Of a stretch of 36,599 nt of DNA, positions 9,771 to 19,118 are shown one piece after another. The notes below the pieces were generated by a model. That model saw only the letters and a program-made list of their open reading frames with translations, was not told where the DNA came from and made no database searches. This DNA comes from Candidatus Omnitrophota bacterium (GTDB lineage Bacteria > Hinthialibacterota > Hinthialibacteria > Hinthialibacterales > JAKPRU01). Within the stretch, counting starts at the first letter, position 1. The number at the start of each line of letters is the position of its first letter. The DNA lies in contig JAKQSI010000015.1 of the NCBI GenBank assembly GCA_029570205.1, positions 1 through 36,599 on the forward strand. Reading direction: 5' to 3'. The position numbers and the translations under genes are program-made.

Positions 9771-12700
9771 TTACCCAACATCGGAGTTTTCCTTGCGTAT
9801 CCCATAACCGGTAATCGTGGTCCGGGGGCAAATAGACGCATAACCGCATTGTTCACACGACACATTTGAGGGCCTCTCCGGCACTTCAGCCGCGCTCTCT
9901 ATGTCCACAAGAGTCTTGAATCGTTCGGAAAGAATCGCGGCCGCGCGGTTCAAACGGTGGCCGAGAGAGATATTCTTTATCCCATCACGGGTAACATGAA
10001 GTACAGCGGGTGGAACCGGAATGGAATTCTCCTGAAGTCCGAGAGATCGCAGATAAAGAAGTCCCTGTACCGCGTAGAGATCCATATCCTCATCCGTTAT
10101 CAACCCTTTTGTCTTAAAATCCTTAATAGCAGGATCCCCGGCCGCATTCCGGTCGATCAGGTCGACTCGTCCTCTTACTGTAACAAGAACTTTATCCAGC
10201 CGGAGCGTCCAGCGGACCGGACGTTCCACATCCCACGGAGCCGGTGTTTTTCTCGCCCATTCCGAATTCAAAAAGGAAGTCCATAACACATGGATCTTCT
10301 CATATACGCTTCGCGGCGCATGAGCATGATCCGCCTCCAGCAGGGTTCGGATACGATCCTCCGCCTGAAATGAGTAACCGTGTATCTTTGACGTATAGTA
10401 ATCTGCCGCCAGGTTGTGAAAAATCTCTCCTGTCAGCCTTCCATAATCGAATTCCCCCGAGTTCGATGTATCGCCAAACGGTTCCGGAAGTCCCCAGTAC
10501 CGGCTAATCCAATACTCAACAGGACAGCGTTGCACGCACTCCAATGCGGAAAAACTGGTCTCAATATTCTCTGGAATAGAGCAGAACGGCCGCATGGCAG
10601 AACGAAGAAGCGCCGGAGCCTCCGCGTGGCACGTATCCGGCGTGTCCAACCGCCCCGGCCCTTGCGGCGCATCATGTAGATAAGCGTAATAAGGATGAGT
10701 GTCGTCTTCTTTGCGGGAACAGTGAGATGTGATTAGTACTCGTTTGGCCCGCGTAAATGCCACATAAGCGATTCGACGCTCCTCGTCATTCTGTTCCTGG
10801 AACACCTTAAGGACAAGGGTCTTTAGAGTTTCTTCCTCAAAGAACTTTCCGGCGATAAGTCCCCAGTCCTCATCCAGTCCCCACGCCAGGCGCGACTGAG
10901 GCAGTTTCAGGCCGAGGGCAAAACAGGCATCGAATTCTAATCCTTTCGCCTGGTGAATCGTCATCAGCTGAACGCCGGAACGATCCGGCGGGGAGGCGTG
11001 CGGCAGCGAGACAGATTCGCTGGTGCGGTATAATTCCAGTAAATCTACGAAAGTATATACGCGCTCATCGAGACCGGACGCGGGCAGGGATTGCGCGATG
11101 GCGCGTAAGACATCGTAGCCGGATTGCCATCCCCGTAACTCGTCCGATACAGGGTGGTCGAGAATACCGGCCGTGCGAGCAATTTCAGTAAGAAATGCGC
11201 TTGCGGTCAAGACGGATCGTTGTTCGATCCAGCGGCACAGGCGATCGGCTACCGGCGCCACGGATTCCAGCGGAATGGCCTCCGTACAGAGCGCATCTGA
11301 TTTGCAGGAAATCCGGCGCATCAGTCCGCCAAACAGGTGATCCTCTCGGCGCTCGTCGGGTGAAGATCGTGTGGGGCGTGTAGCCAACAGGTAGATTTGC
11401 CTGTCCGACAGCCGAACGGGAGGTCGTTCAAGAATCCGACACAGCGCCGCATCGTCATGCGGATTCGCAATAGCTCGCAAATAGGCGATTACATCGCGGA
11501 CCAGCGGCTCTTCAAACAGTTCGCCTGCCCCCCCCTCCGAGAAAGGAATGCCCATGGGGCTCAATTCGGCCCGCAATGCAAAGACCCGTTTGCGGTCACG
11601 CAGAAGAATCGCGACATCGGAGTAACGGACGGGATCATCGCCTCGCTCTTTCAGGAAGCGGATTGTCTCTGCAACCCATTTCGCCTCCTGCCGACGCGCA
11701 TCGGATATCCGCGAACCTTTTGGAGCACGAAACAGCTCGGATAGATAGACCTCCCCATCCGCCTTTTTGTCGGCTATTAGACATTTATCGCCGGGTTCCA
11801 GGTCCGATCCGAGAGCATTCGCTACTCCAATGATCTTTTGAGTGGAGCGGAAATTCCGGCTGAGGAAATACTCCAGTGCATGACCCTTCGAAACCCAGTC
11901 ATCCGGCACCAATTCTGCAAGATTCCGCGGGCGTGCGTACCGCCAGACATAGATAGATTGCTTACGATCCCCCGTAATCATCAGATTCGCCGGTCCGTCT
12001 ACAGCCGAATGCCGTCGGCAAAGAAGATCGGTTAATCTCGCCTGAAGCCTGGAGGTATCCTGGAATTCATCCACCAATACATATTGGAATGCGTTGCGAT
12101 ACTGTTCTCGAATCTCCTTGGATTCGGTCAGCAAACGAACCGTTCGTTGAATGAGCTCGTTGAAGTCGATGTTCCCTTCGGCGTACAGAGTTCTGCGATA
12201 CTCCGCATAGATCGCTCGCGCCGCCCGCAAGACCGCTGCCTCCCGTCGGCGGATTTGCTTGAGGGACTTTGCCTTCTCTGCCATCTCCGGCCCCGGCACG
12301 TATCGTTTCAGACTTCGATTGTAGTCATATCCCAATGTCTTGATAAATTCCTTTCGCCGATTATTTTGAGAATGGCCAATCGGATTATCTGTGTAATGTG
12401 AAACCGGAAATCCCTGGGCCGTAAGACATTCGCGAAGTACATCAGGCGCCTCCATCCCGTCCTGTGGGGCACATTGAAAGAATCGTTCCAGAGCATTGTA
12501 GAATCGGGTCTGCGTATCCCCCACAGCCGTGTCCGACCGCTCGTCGTTCAAATCTTCGGGTTCCCATCCCATGCCCCGGGCATCTTCGACTAATTTGTAC
12601 AGAGTCTTGCTCAGCTGCGAAGTGCCATCGAAGGGCAGATCCCGCAAATCCTCTTCCGTCAGGCTCTCGGTAAGGGCGAGATCCATCTGCTTTGTGAAAA

Positions 12701-13118
12701 TGCGGTCGAGCAATAACCGCGAGCCGACCTCATCCAGAATGTTGACTCCTCCGGGGAGTCCGGCCTGGTAGGCATGTTGATGCAGAATGCGTCGGCACAG
12801 TCCATGGAACGTATGGATATAAAGTCTACCCTGGGGCGGCGCTACGCCGTTTCGTACCAGGGCATCGCCGATTCTGCGTTCCAGCTCTCCCGCGGCCTTC
12901 TCGGTAAATGTCACAGCGACAATCCGCGTCGGATCGAGTTGTTTCTGAAGAACCAGCCAGAGGAAACGACTGACAATTGTCTCCGTTTTCCCGCTTCCCG
13001 CTCCGGCAATTAGCCGAATGGGTTTATCGATGGGCGCGGCTATAACCGCCCGCTGCTCCTCGGTCGGCTTGTAACGAACCGTGATTCCCAATCTGTCATC
13101 ACAGGTCCATTCGGCCAT
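9771..13118 (-). CDS. AddA/AdnB-like UvrD helicase with RecB-type Fe-S nuclease domain
   Basis: A 1115-residue superfamily 1A helicase-nuclease, expected to process double-strand DNA ends for recombination with the partner encoded upstream. Motif I is GAGSGKT at 39-45, Ia TFTEKAAGEL, II VDEFQDTS at about 349, III GDRKQSIYVWR, IV SRNFRST, V TIHQAKGLEF at about 717, and VI RIAYVAFTRAKR at about 780. The C-terminal nuclease has DLID and IKDFKTKG near 980-1000. Cysteines near 858-862 (C-x3-C, the first perhaps a ligand) and the terminal C-x2-C-x5-C (CEQCGYASIC) look like the four-cysteine Fe-S cluster that in AddAB sits in AddB. Canonical AddA lacks this, so I give no symbol. It lies three bases after the partner gene. 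Confidence 0.9.
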   Translation of the reverse strand: MAEWTCDDRLGITVRYKPTEEQRAVIAAPIDKPIRLIAGAGSGKTETIVSRFLWLVLQKQLDPTRIVAVTFTEKAAGELERRIGDALVRNGVAPPQGRLYIHTFHGLCRRILHQHAYQAGLPGGVNILDEVGSRLLLDRIFTKQMDLALTESLTEEDLRDLPFDGTSQLSKTLYKLVEDARGMGWEPEDLNDERSDTAVGDTQTRFYNALERFFQCAPQDGMEAPDVLRECLTAQGFPVSHYTDNPIGHSQNNRRKEFIKTLGYDYNRSLKRYVPGPEMAEKAKSLKQIRRREAAVLRAARAIYAEYRRTLYAEGNIDFNELIQRTVRLLTESKEIREQYRNAFQYVLVDEFQDTSRLQARLTDLLCRRHSAVDGPANLMITGDRKQSIYVWRYARPRNLAELVPDDWVSKGHALEYFLSRNFRSTQKIIGVANALGSDLEPGDKCLIADKKADGEVYLSELFRAPKGSRISDARRQEAKWVAETIRFLKERGDDPVRYSDVAILLRDRKRVFALRAELSPMGIPFSEGGAGELFEEPLVRDVIAYLRAIANPHDDAALCRILERPPVRLSDRQIYLLATRPTRSSPDERREDHLFGGLMRRISCKSDALCTEAIPLESVAPVADRLCRWIEQRSVLTASAFLTEIARTAGILDHPVSDELRGWQSGYDVLRAIAQSLPASGLDERVYTFVDLLELYRTSESVSLPHASPPDRSGVQLMTIHQAKGLEFDACFALGLKLPQSRLAWGLDEDWGLIAGKFFEEETLKTLVLKVFQEQNDEERRIAYVAFTRAKRVLITSHCSRKEDDTHPYYAYLHDAPQGPGRLDTPDTCHAEAPALLRSAMRPFCSIPENIETSFSALECVQRCPVEYWISRYWGLPEPFGDTSNSGEFDYGRLTGEIFHNLAADYYTSKIHGYSFQAEDRIRTLLEADHAHAPRSVYEKIHVLWTSFLNSEWARKTPAPWDVERPVRWTLRLDKVLVTVRGRVDLIDRNAAGDPAIKDFKTKGLITDEDMDLYAVQGLLYLRSLGLQENSIPVPPAVLHVTRDGIKNISLGHRLNRAAAILSERFKTLVDIESAAEVPERPSNVSCEQCGYASICPRTTITGYGIRKENSDVG

Positions 13119-13121
13119 GGG

Positions 13122-16100
13122 TCACTCTCCGTTCGTCCGGTCGCACAGAAAGAGGAACGGACATTCCATACCGTATTTTCGACAGGCATCATTTCTCGGC
13201 TCGCGCGGGAAGAACTGCGCTTGTTCGGTTTGAATCGCCAGTGCAAATGCTTCATCAAGAACCGTTAAGATCTCTTGTTCCGTTAATTCCCCCTTAGTCG
13301 GTTCACCCTCCCGGATTACTCGATACGACAGTTCCGTGAATCCCTTTTTTGCGCCGTACGCCGGAACAATGTGATATTGGCAAAGATACGTTTCCTTTGG
13401 TGCAGAAATGAGAAAATAATACAACGGTAGCTGATAATCGCGATCAGCGGGGACGTGTGTGGTGTCCCCTTCTCGGTATACCATCCTGCGGCGTAACTCA
13501 TCCCGGCTGGGCGGACGAGTGGTTTTAAAATCGATGATAGCCACGGCTTTGCCGGAAATATCTTTTGCAAGATCAATTGTTCCGGTCAGGGTGATCTCGC
13601 CGTTCGAAAGAGAAACCGTACGCTCCAATCGCCGCTCAACTACCGGCTCCCCGTTCAACAGGTAAGCCGGCTCGGTAAAGAATCCAGATTTGTTATCGAA
13701 AAAGTCCTGCAAAGCGGAGGTCATCCGGTCCCTGTAAAAACGAAATTGTATTTCACTGGAAAAGCGGCTCCGATTGCTATCGATAATCGCGGCGACATCC
13801 GCACGTTTCATTACGTGCTCTACCTGAAGGGATTGCGGCGGGTCAATCGTCAGATTCTGGAGGATCTTGTGAACCATGATCCCGTAAATCTGTGCATCCG
13901 TTACAGCGTGGTCCAATTGGAGGGCAGTCTGATAAAAATACTTGCGGGGACAGAGCCGGCAAACGGAGAGAGAAGACGGACTGTGCCGCACAGTAACCGA
14001 ATCGAACACCGGCCCCGGCGATGCCGGAATGGGGTACGGGTCTTCCCGGACAGGCGGAAACCAATAGGCTTCAGGGGGAGCCGTGTACCGATACACCTCG
14101 GAAACCTCTACCCAATCCAGCTGCCGGATGGGTTGTTTTCTAAAATGTGCAATAGCCTTTCGGACATAAATGGAAGGGGGTATGTCGCGGTCTCCATCCC
14201 GCTCGCTCCAGGAAAGAATCAGGCATGCGGTTGCCCTGGAGGCAGCCAGCGTAAACAAGTGGTCCTCCTCTTCCCTCGAATCGCGGGGGGCCTCGGCGAA
14301 TCCGACAAAGGAGAATGCGCCTATCCCCAGCCGGCGTTGCGCGGCCAGATGTTCCGCCCGTTCCTTGAGCGCCAGAGCGGTCTCCTCCCGAAACAGCGCG
14401 GAGATTTGCGGGTCGGCGGGGAACACATGCTCGTTGAGTCGGGGGAGGAACACAACCGGCCAATGCCGACCGCGGGTTTCGTGCGCCGGAATGACGGCTA
14501 CTCCGGTCCGATTGTCGGGCGGGGCGCTGTGTCCGACCAGCTCAGACAACTGAACTCGGATCATGCCGGGGTGGATAGGACCATTGAGTCGCCGGACGGT
14601 TTCCTCGGCCATACGAATGCGCTGAAGCGCCTTGCCGAGCGCCCGCATTGCGGGAGATAAAAGCGGCTCGCGGAGAAAGCGGTCCGGGCGAAATATCTCT
14701 ATTAGCCATGTCAGCACGTCGGAAATAGAGTTTCCCGCGCGAATCTGTCGAAGCGCCTCGTTCAGTTCATTGAGACGTTCACACTGTCCCGCAATCTTCG
14801 ACGCAAAAACTAACTCTCTCTTATCCGGCGCAGGTTCGGCTAACGGAATGCCCTCTTCCTTGAGTTCTTCCGCCAGGGTCATCATGTTCGTTGTAGCCTC
14901 CGCCCCCTGTCCGGCGAGACTGACCAGAGCAAAGACCGACCTCGCAAATAGAGAATCCGGTGCGGCAGAACTGCCGGATTTCAGTAGTTGAATTCCGTTG
15001 TCTAAAAACTCCAGGATGTGATCCAGCAAAACCATTACTGTCCCCGCACCTGCGCCGCCGGCGCCTTCGCTGGCGGGAATACCCAATTCATGAAACAGGG
15101 CCGAAAACGCCCGGCATTCGGCATGGGTTCGGGTAATAACCGCAATGTCCCGGGGCAATAGTTCAACCCCCTCTGTGTCTCCCCCAATCTTGGGGGAAAT
15201 AGTTCTTCCTTCCAGCCGCGCAATAATCTCCGCCGCCACGGCTTCCCGTTCGGCGGTAACATCCCGGCAGCATCGAAGGATCGTCGGGGTCGCCTTCCGG
15301 TCGGCGTCTTGAATATCCGAGGCGGCAAAGGAAGTCGGCCTGGCATTTTCCCCTCCCGGCAGACTGACTATCTCCGGTTCGATCCGATTTCCGTGTGTAT
15401 GCGACAAAAGCGTCTCAAGCGATTTCACCGGATCGCGCAGGGCATATCGGAACCGAAACGCGGCGGTTTCGGGACAATAAGTAACGGTTAATTCGCTGTC
15501 GGGAAGCAATATCCGCGTGAGCAGTTCCGCCTCCAGCGCGCTCAGATCCTGAACATCGTCAAAGAGTACAACGTCGTAGTTCGAAATGCGATATCCGGAC
15601 GCCATCGTTGCTGCATAAGCATTCCAAAGAATTCCCTGGGCGTCGTATCGTTGATCTTTTCTCAGTATCTCCTGGTACATCCGGTAAATCGTGCCGAGTA
15701 ACCGCAACTCCGCCTGCTGAGGCAGGCCGTCGATGAACTGTTCGTAGGACATAGCCGAGCCGGGATGATCCGATTCGGGCGCGATCCGGTGCTGCTTCAG
15801 CTCGGCGATGTAGGCATGGACGTCCTCGATGAATCCCGCGCTGCGTAACCGGATGGCCTCCATGTAGGCATTACGGGGAGCGTCGTCGGATTCGGCAGTT
15901 TGCTCGGAGAAGGCGCGATCGATCACCGCCTGAAGGACAAGGCGCTCCTCGATATCGTCCATCGGACGGTGATACGCAAATTCGGGGGTCTTGGTGAGGA
16001 TTTGCCCGGCGATTCCCTGCATTGTATCGAATCGGACCGGAAACCAGGTTCCCTGATCCAGCGCGGCCCGGTCGAACCGCGCCGACAGCCGCCGCGCATC

Positions 16101-16238
16101 CGCATTTGTGGGAGCCAGGACCAGCGTCGACTCGGCGGAAATCTCCCCGTTCCGCAGTCGGCCCAGTAGAGACTCCACGATCCACTGCGTTTTCCCGGCG
16201 CCCGGAAGCCCACGAATCACTTGAAATTTGCGGGTCAT
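13122..16238 (-). CDS. AddB/AdnA-like helicase-nuclease subunit with Fe-S nuclease domain
   Basis: A 1038-residue partner of the downstream helicase. Walker A is intact (GLPGAGKT, residues 10-17). A degenerate motif II, FDDVQDLS, lies at about 224-231. The motif V region reads VIPAHETRGRHW, well away from the TxHxAKGLE consensus, so its motor may be weak or inactive as in AddB. The C-terminal RecB-like nuclease has TGTIDLAKD and IIDFKTTRPPSRDE near 880-905, bracketed by cysteines at about 758-761 (CRLC) and a terminal C-x6-C-x5-C (CRKYGMECPFLFLC), consistent with an Fe-S cluster. The gene pair resembles AddBA order. Which subunit recognises Chi-like signals cannot be told from sequence. Confidence 0.85.
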   Translation of the reverse strand: MTRKFQVIRGLPGAGKTQWIVESLLGRLRNGEISAESTLVLAPTNADARRLSARFDRAALDQGTWFPVRFDTMQGIAGQILTKTPEFAYHRPMDDIEERLVLQAVIDRAFSEQTAESDDAPRNAYMEAIRLRSAGFIEDVHAYIAELKQHRIAPESDHPGSAMSYEQFIDGLPQQAELRLLGTIYRMYQEILRKDQRYDAQGILWNAYAATMASGYRISNYDVVLFDDVQDLSALEAELLTRILLPDSELTVTYCPETAAFRFRYALRDPVKSLETLLSHTHGNRIEPEIVSLPGGENARPTSFAASDIQDADRKATPTILRCCRDVTAEREAVAAEIIARLEGRTISPKIGGDTEGVELLPRDIAVITRTHAECRAFSALFHELGIPASEGAGGAGAGTVMVLLDHILEFLDNGIQLLKSGSSAAPDSLFARSVFALVSLAGQGAEATTNMMTLAEELKEEGIPLAEPAPDKRELVFASKIAGQCERLNELNEALRQIRAGNSISDVLTWLIEIFRPDRFLREPLLSPAMRALGKALQRIRMAEETVRRLNGPIHPGMIRVQLSELVGHSAPPDNRTGVAVIPAHETRGRHWPVVFLPRLNEHVFPADPQISALFREETALALKERAEHLAAQRRLGIGAFSFVGFAEAPRDSREEEDHLFTLAASRATACLILSWSERDGDRDIPPSIYVRKAIAHFRKQPIRQLDWVEVSEVYRYTAPPEAYWFPPVREDPYPIPASPGPVFDSVTVRHSPSSLSVCRLCPRKYFYQTALQLDHAVTDAQIYGIMVHKILQNLTIDPPQSLQVEHVMKRADVAAIIDSNRSRFSSEIQFRFYRDRMTSALQDFFDNKSGFFTEPAYLLNGEPVVERRLERTVSLSNGEITLTGTIDLAKDISGKAVAIIDFKTTRPPSRDELRRRMVYREGDTTHVPADRDYQLPLYYFLISAPKETYLCQYHIVPAYGAKKGFTELSYRVIREGEPTKGELTEQEILTVLDEAFALAIQTEQAQFFPREPRNDACRKYGMECPFLFLCDRTNGE

Positions 16239-16407
16239 AGCGACGGCATTTTCCTTAAGAAAGAATCAGAAACGTTACACATCAGTTTTGCACAAGAGGC
16301 AGATTTTTGCCACTATATCGCCTGTCCACACTGTCCATAGAGTTCACCGCACCACTCCCCCGCATTCCACCTTGAAACAAACTTCGCTCCGTGGTAAGAC
16401 CCTCTGC

Positions 16408-17394
16408 ATGAACATCCCCGCCCATCGTCTCTGCGCTCAATTCGACCTCGGCGAATTTGTTCGTGCCGATCCTGCCGGCGGGACACGGAACCGGAATTAT
16501 ATCCTGCACACGAACCGGGGGCGATGGTTTGTGCGCGAACGATATACCGGCTACTGCGAACCGGAGCGAATTCGGTTCGATCATGAATGTGCCCGGTACC
16601 TTGCGGACCACGGCGCGCCGGTTGTTCCCCCATGTCTCGCATCAGACGGAGAAACCTGTTGGCGTGACGGCAATACAGTGTGGGAGGTGTATCCCTTTGT
16701 GGAGGGGTGTGCGTTTCGTGACGGCAGCCGCGAGGACCTGTCCGCGCTGGGGGAATCTTTGGCGATTTTTCATAAGATCGGGCGCGATTTTCCCTTGCGG
16801 TTTGAGAAAGCCGCGCCGCGCGGCGAAACGGACCCGGATCGGCTCCTGTTACGTCTGGGTGATCTGGAACGCGAAGATCCGGAGATCGGGGAAGCGGCAG
16901 CCGTGTATCGAGATGCGTTGATTCGAGCGGGTGCGGACCTGCCTTTCGAGATTTATTCGCAGTTGCCGCATACGCTCATCCATGGTGACCTGCAACCCGC
17001 CAATATCCTGGTGAAAGACGGGAAAATCGCCGCGTTTGTGGACCTGGATTGGTGCGGTCGGCAAACCCGCATCTATGACATCGCTTTTGTTCTGCTTTGC
17101 TGTTGCGGACATGATACCCCGTTTGATGGGGCCGATATCCGGTCACTGACCCAGCCCCCGCGACTGGATTGTGACCTTATGCGCAATTTCCTCCGCGCTT
17201 ATGAAGGCGCCGGGGCGCCTCTATCGCTTGAAGAGAAATCCGCCCTGGTTCCGCAGGTAATTCTGAGCTGGTGCGAAATGCGCATTGATGGCGCACATAA
17301 AGTCGCCAAAGACAAGCAGCGTGAGTTCCTGTCCCGCGAACCGGCGCCATTCGAACGGCTTATTCGGCGGACAGTTCGCGAGGCCGTGGGATAA
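16408..17394 (+). CDS. APH-fold kinase (aminoglycoside phosphotransferase family)
   Basis: A 328-residue kinase of the APH/choline kinase/ThrB-like fold. The catalytic loop is HGDLQPAN, with His192, Asp194 and Asn199. The metal-binding motif FVDLDW follows at 210-215, with Asp212. The N-terminal lobe contains FVRERY, whose Arg replaces the usual Lys region, and RIRFDHECARYLADHG. Substrates in this family range from antibiotics to homoserine and sugars; the subgroup with N-terminal RNRNYILHT resembles homoserine kinase type II-like proteins more than resistance enzymes. The ATG at 16408 is chosen because homology-like sequence begins there; the open frame continues upstream to 16228 without support. 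It is flanked by minus-strand genes on both sides. Confidence 0.82.
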   Translation: MNIPAHRLCAQFDLGEFVRADPAGGTRNRNYILHTNRGRWFVRERYTGYCEPERIRFDHECARYLADHGAPVVPPCLASDGETCWRDGNTVWEVYPFVEGCAFRDGSREDLSALGESLAIFHKIGRDFPLRFEKAAPRGETDPDRLLLRLGDLEREDPEIGEAAAVYRDALIRAGADLPFEIYSQLPHTLIHGDLQPANILVKDGKIAAFVDLDWCGRQTRIYDIAFVLLCCCGHDTPFDGADIRSLTQPPRLDCDLMRNFLRAYEGAGAPLSLEEKSALVPQVILSWCEMRIDGAHKVAKDKQREFLSREPAPFERLIRRTVREAVG

Positions 17395-17497
17395 GATCCT
17401 TTACAAAGGTCTTCGCTTATTCTCTTTTCGCGCCACAGGCCGGAAGACTGTGCTGTCCTCTTTTCCTCTACTTTCTTTCCGGCAGATCCAATTGGTC

Positions 17498-19105
17498 TTA
17501 TCTCCACCCTCTTCGCAGCAGCCGCCCAATCCGTGATCGCAAACCGAACCCCCTGTTGCTCTTCAGGCGATCCACCTCCCTCCGAAGACGCTCATTTTCT
17601 TTCGTAAGTTTTTCAATGTGTGTGTCCTTGTGTTCGAAATACGTATCCGGCACAAAGGTGGCCTTGCAAAGCGCTTTCTCCATCTCTTCGAGAGCCGTGG
17701 GATCATTGCGCAGCGACTCCCGATCTGCAAAGGATCGGAGCGTCTCGCGTGGAACCTGGGGATATTTGGTCAGGCGAAGCAATGCCAGCCAGAATCGGTT
17801 GTACGGTGTCTCCTCCGCGATCGCCGCATGAGTTCCCTGCACATGTACCAGCGGATGCCCCGCTTCTTCCATTGCCCTGGTAATCGGATAGTTCCGATAA
17901 AACACCATAGGCCAGACATTCAATCCGAACGGCAGCGGCAAACTCAGCATGAGGTCCAACGTGGCCCGAAGGTCTTCCTCCGTCTCCAGCGGATTGGCGG
18001 CCAGAACATCGTACACCGGGTAGATCCCCAGGTTTTTCAAAACCTGCGCGGCCTCCAAAACCTTGCGCGGGCTGATTTTCCTGCCGTAAATCTCCCGAAG
18101 TGTCCGCTCGGAACCGCTCTGGATACCGATATTGAGATGGATCAGACCGATCTCATGCAGCGGTTTCAATATCTCCGGGTCGCACATATCCGGGTAGGCG
18201 TACACCCAGAATGGAATATCGATCTCCCGTTTGTACTGCTCCGCGAAAGACCGAATCCAGTTCCGGTCGAATGTGAATACATCATCGTAAAACATCACCA
18301 TGGCGGTGTCGGGTTTTTTCCGCTTATACTCGGCCAGCTCCTCAATGACGTTTTCGACAGATCGGCGGCGAAGATATTTCCCTTTGCCCTGAGCAATCAA
18401 ATGACCCGCCGAGTTGTAGCAGAACGAGCATCGAAACGGACAGCCGCGTGAAGTCATGATGATATATGAGGTATTGAGTGGCGAACTCGGCGGCAGATGG
18501 CCCAGCAGCATCTCATTCCGGTCGATATGCCATGCTGTTGCATGGTCGAAATCGGGAAACGGCAAATCGTCCAGGTTTTGAATCAGGGGCCGAATAGAAT
18601 TGCGGACAATCTGTCCACTCGGTTTTCGAATCCAGAGATTCTCGATCGAATCCAAGTCGCACTGACCCAGAAGCGCCTCGGTAATCTCCAGGCAGACCGG
18701 CTCTCCCTCGCCGATACAGATCATATCCGCATGTTGAATCGCCCATTCCGGATTGACCGTGGTATCCACGCCCCCCCAGACAATCGGAGATTTTGAAACC
18801 TCGCGAATCCTGCGTGTCAGTTCCTCTGCCAGTCCTGATGAGACCGAAGCGAAAGAGAATCCTATCCACAATGGATTTTTCTCAACTACAAACCCTTGCA
18901 GAAGCGCAATCTCCAGTTCGCCGGCATAAAAATGCTCCAGGTAATCTCCGGGGGTCTGTTTCTGTGGGGGAGTCTCATCGGCGGCGTGGACATGTTTGAA
19001 CAGCACGCGCTCTACCTCGTGCCCCGCTTGTTTTAGCACGGATGAGAGATACCGTGGCCCAAGGCAGAACTCATCATACAGACTGATCAAAACAATCCGC
19101 GCCAT
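17498..19105 (-). CDS. B12-binding radical SAM protein
   Basis: A 535-residue enzyme with an N-terminal cobalamin-binding-type domain (ISLYDEFCLGPRYLSS, IGFSFAS, IVWGGVDTT, CIGEGE). A radical SAM barrel follows with the cluster motif C222-x3-C226-x2-C229 (GCPFRCSFC), then typical downstream blocks (YDDVFTFD, IGIQSGSERTLREI). The DxHxxG B12 ligand motif is not obvious, as in many members. The C-terminus ends in a basic coiled coil (LTKENERLRREVDRL). Relatives methylate or rearrange lipids, cofactors and natural products; the substrate is unknown here. GGAG, eight bases before the ATG at 19105, supports the start. It lies 13 bases after the oxidoreductase, so the two are co-transcribed. Confidence 0.88.
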   Translation of the reverse strand: MARIVLISLYDEFCLGPRYLSSVLKQAGHEVERVLFKHVHAADETPPQKQTPGDYLEHFYAGELEIALLQGFVVEKNPLWIGFSFASVSSGLAEELTRRIREVSKSPIVWGGVDTTVNPEWAIQHADMICIGEGEPVCLEITEALLGQCDLDSIENLWIRKPSGQIVRNSIRPLIQNLDDLPFPDFDHATAWHIDRNEMLLGHLPPSSPLNTSYIIMTSRGCPFRCSFCYNSAGHLIAQGKGKYLRRRSVENVIEELAEYKRKKPDTAMVMFYDDVFTFDRNWIRSFAEQYKREIDIPFWVYAYPDMCDPEILKPLHEIGLIHLNIGIQSGSERTLREIYGRKISPRKVLEAAQVLKNLGIYPVYDVLAANPLETEEDLRATLDLMLSLPLPFGLNVWPMVFYRNYPITRAMEEAGHPLVHVQGTHAAIAEETPYNRFWLALLRLTKYPQVPRETLRSFADRESLRNDPTALEEMEKALCKATFVPDTYFEHKDTHIEKLTKENERLRREVDRLKSNRGFGLRSRIGRLLRRGWR

Positions 19106-19118
19106 GCCGGTCGCTCCA

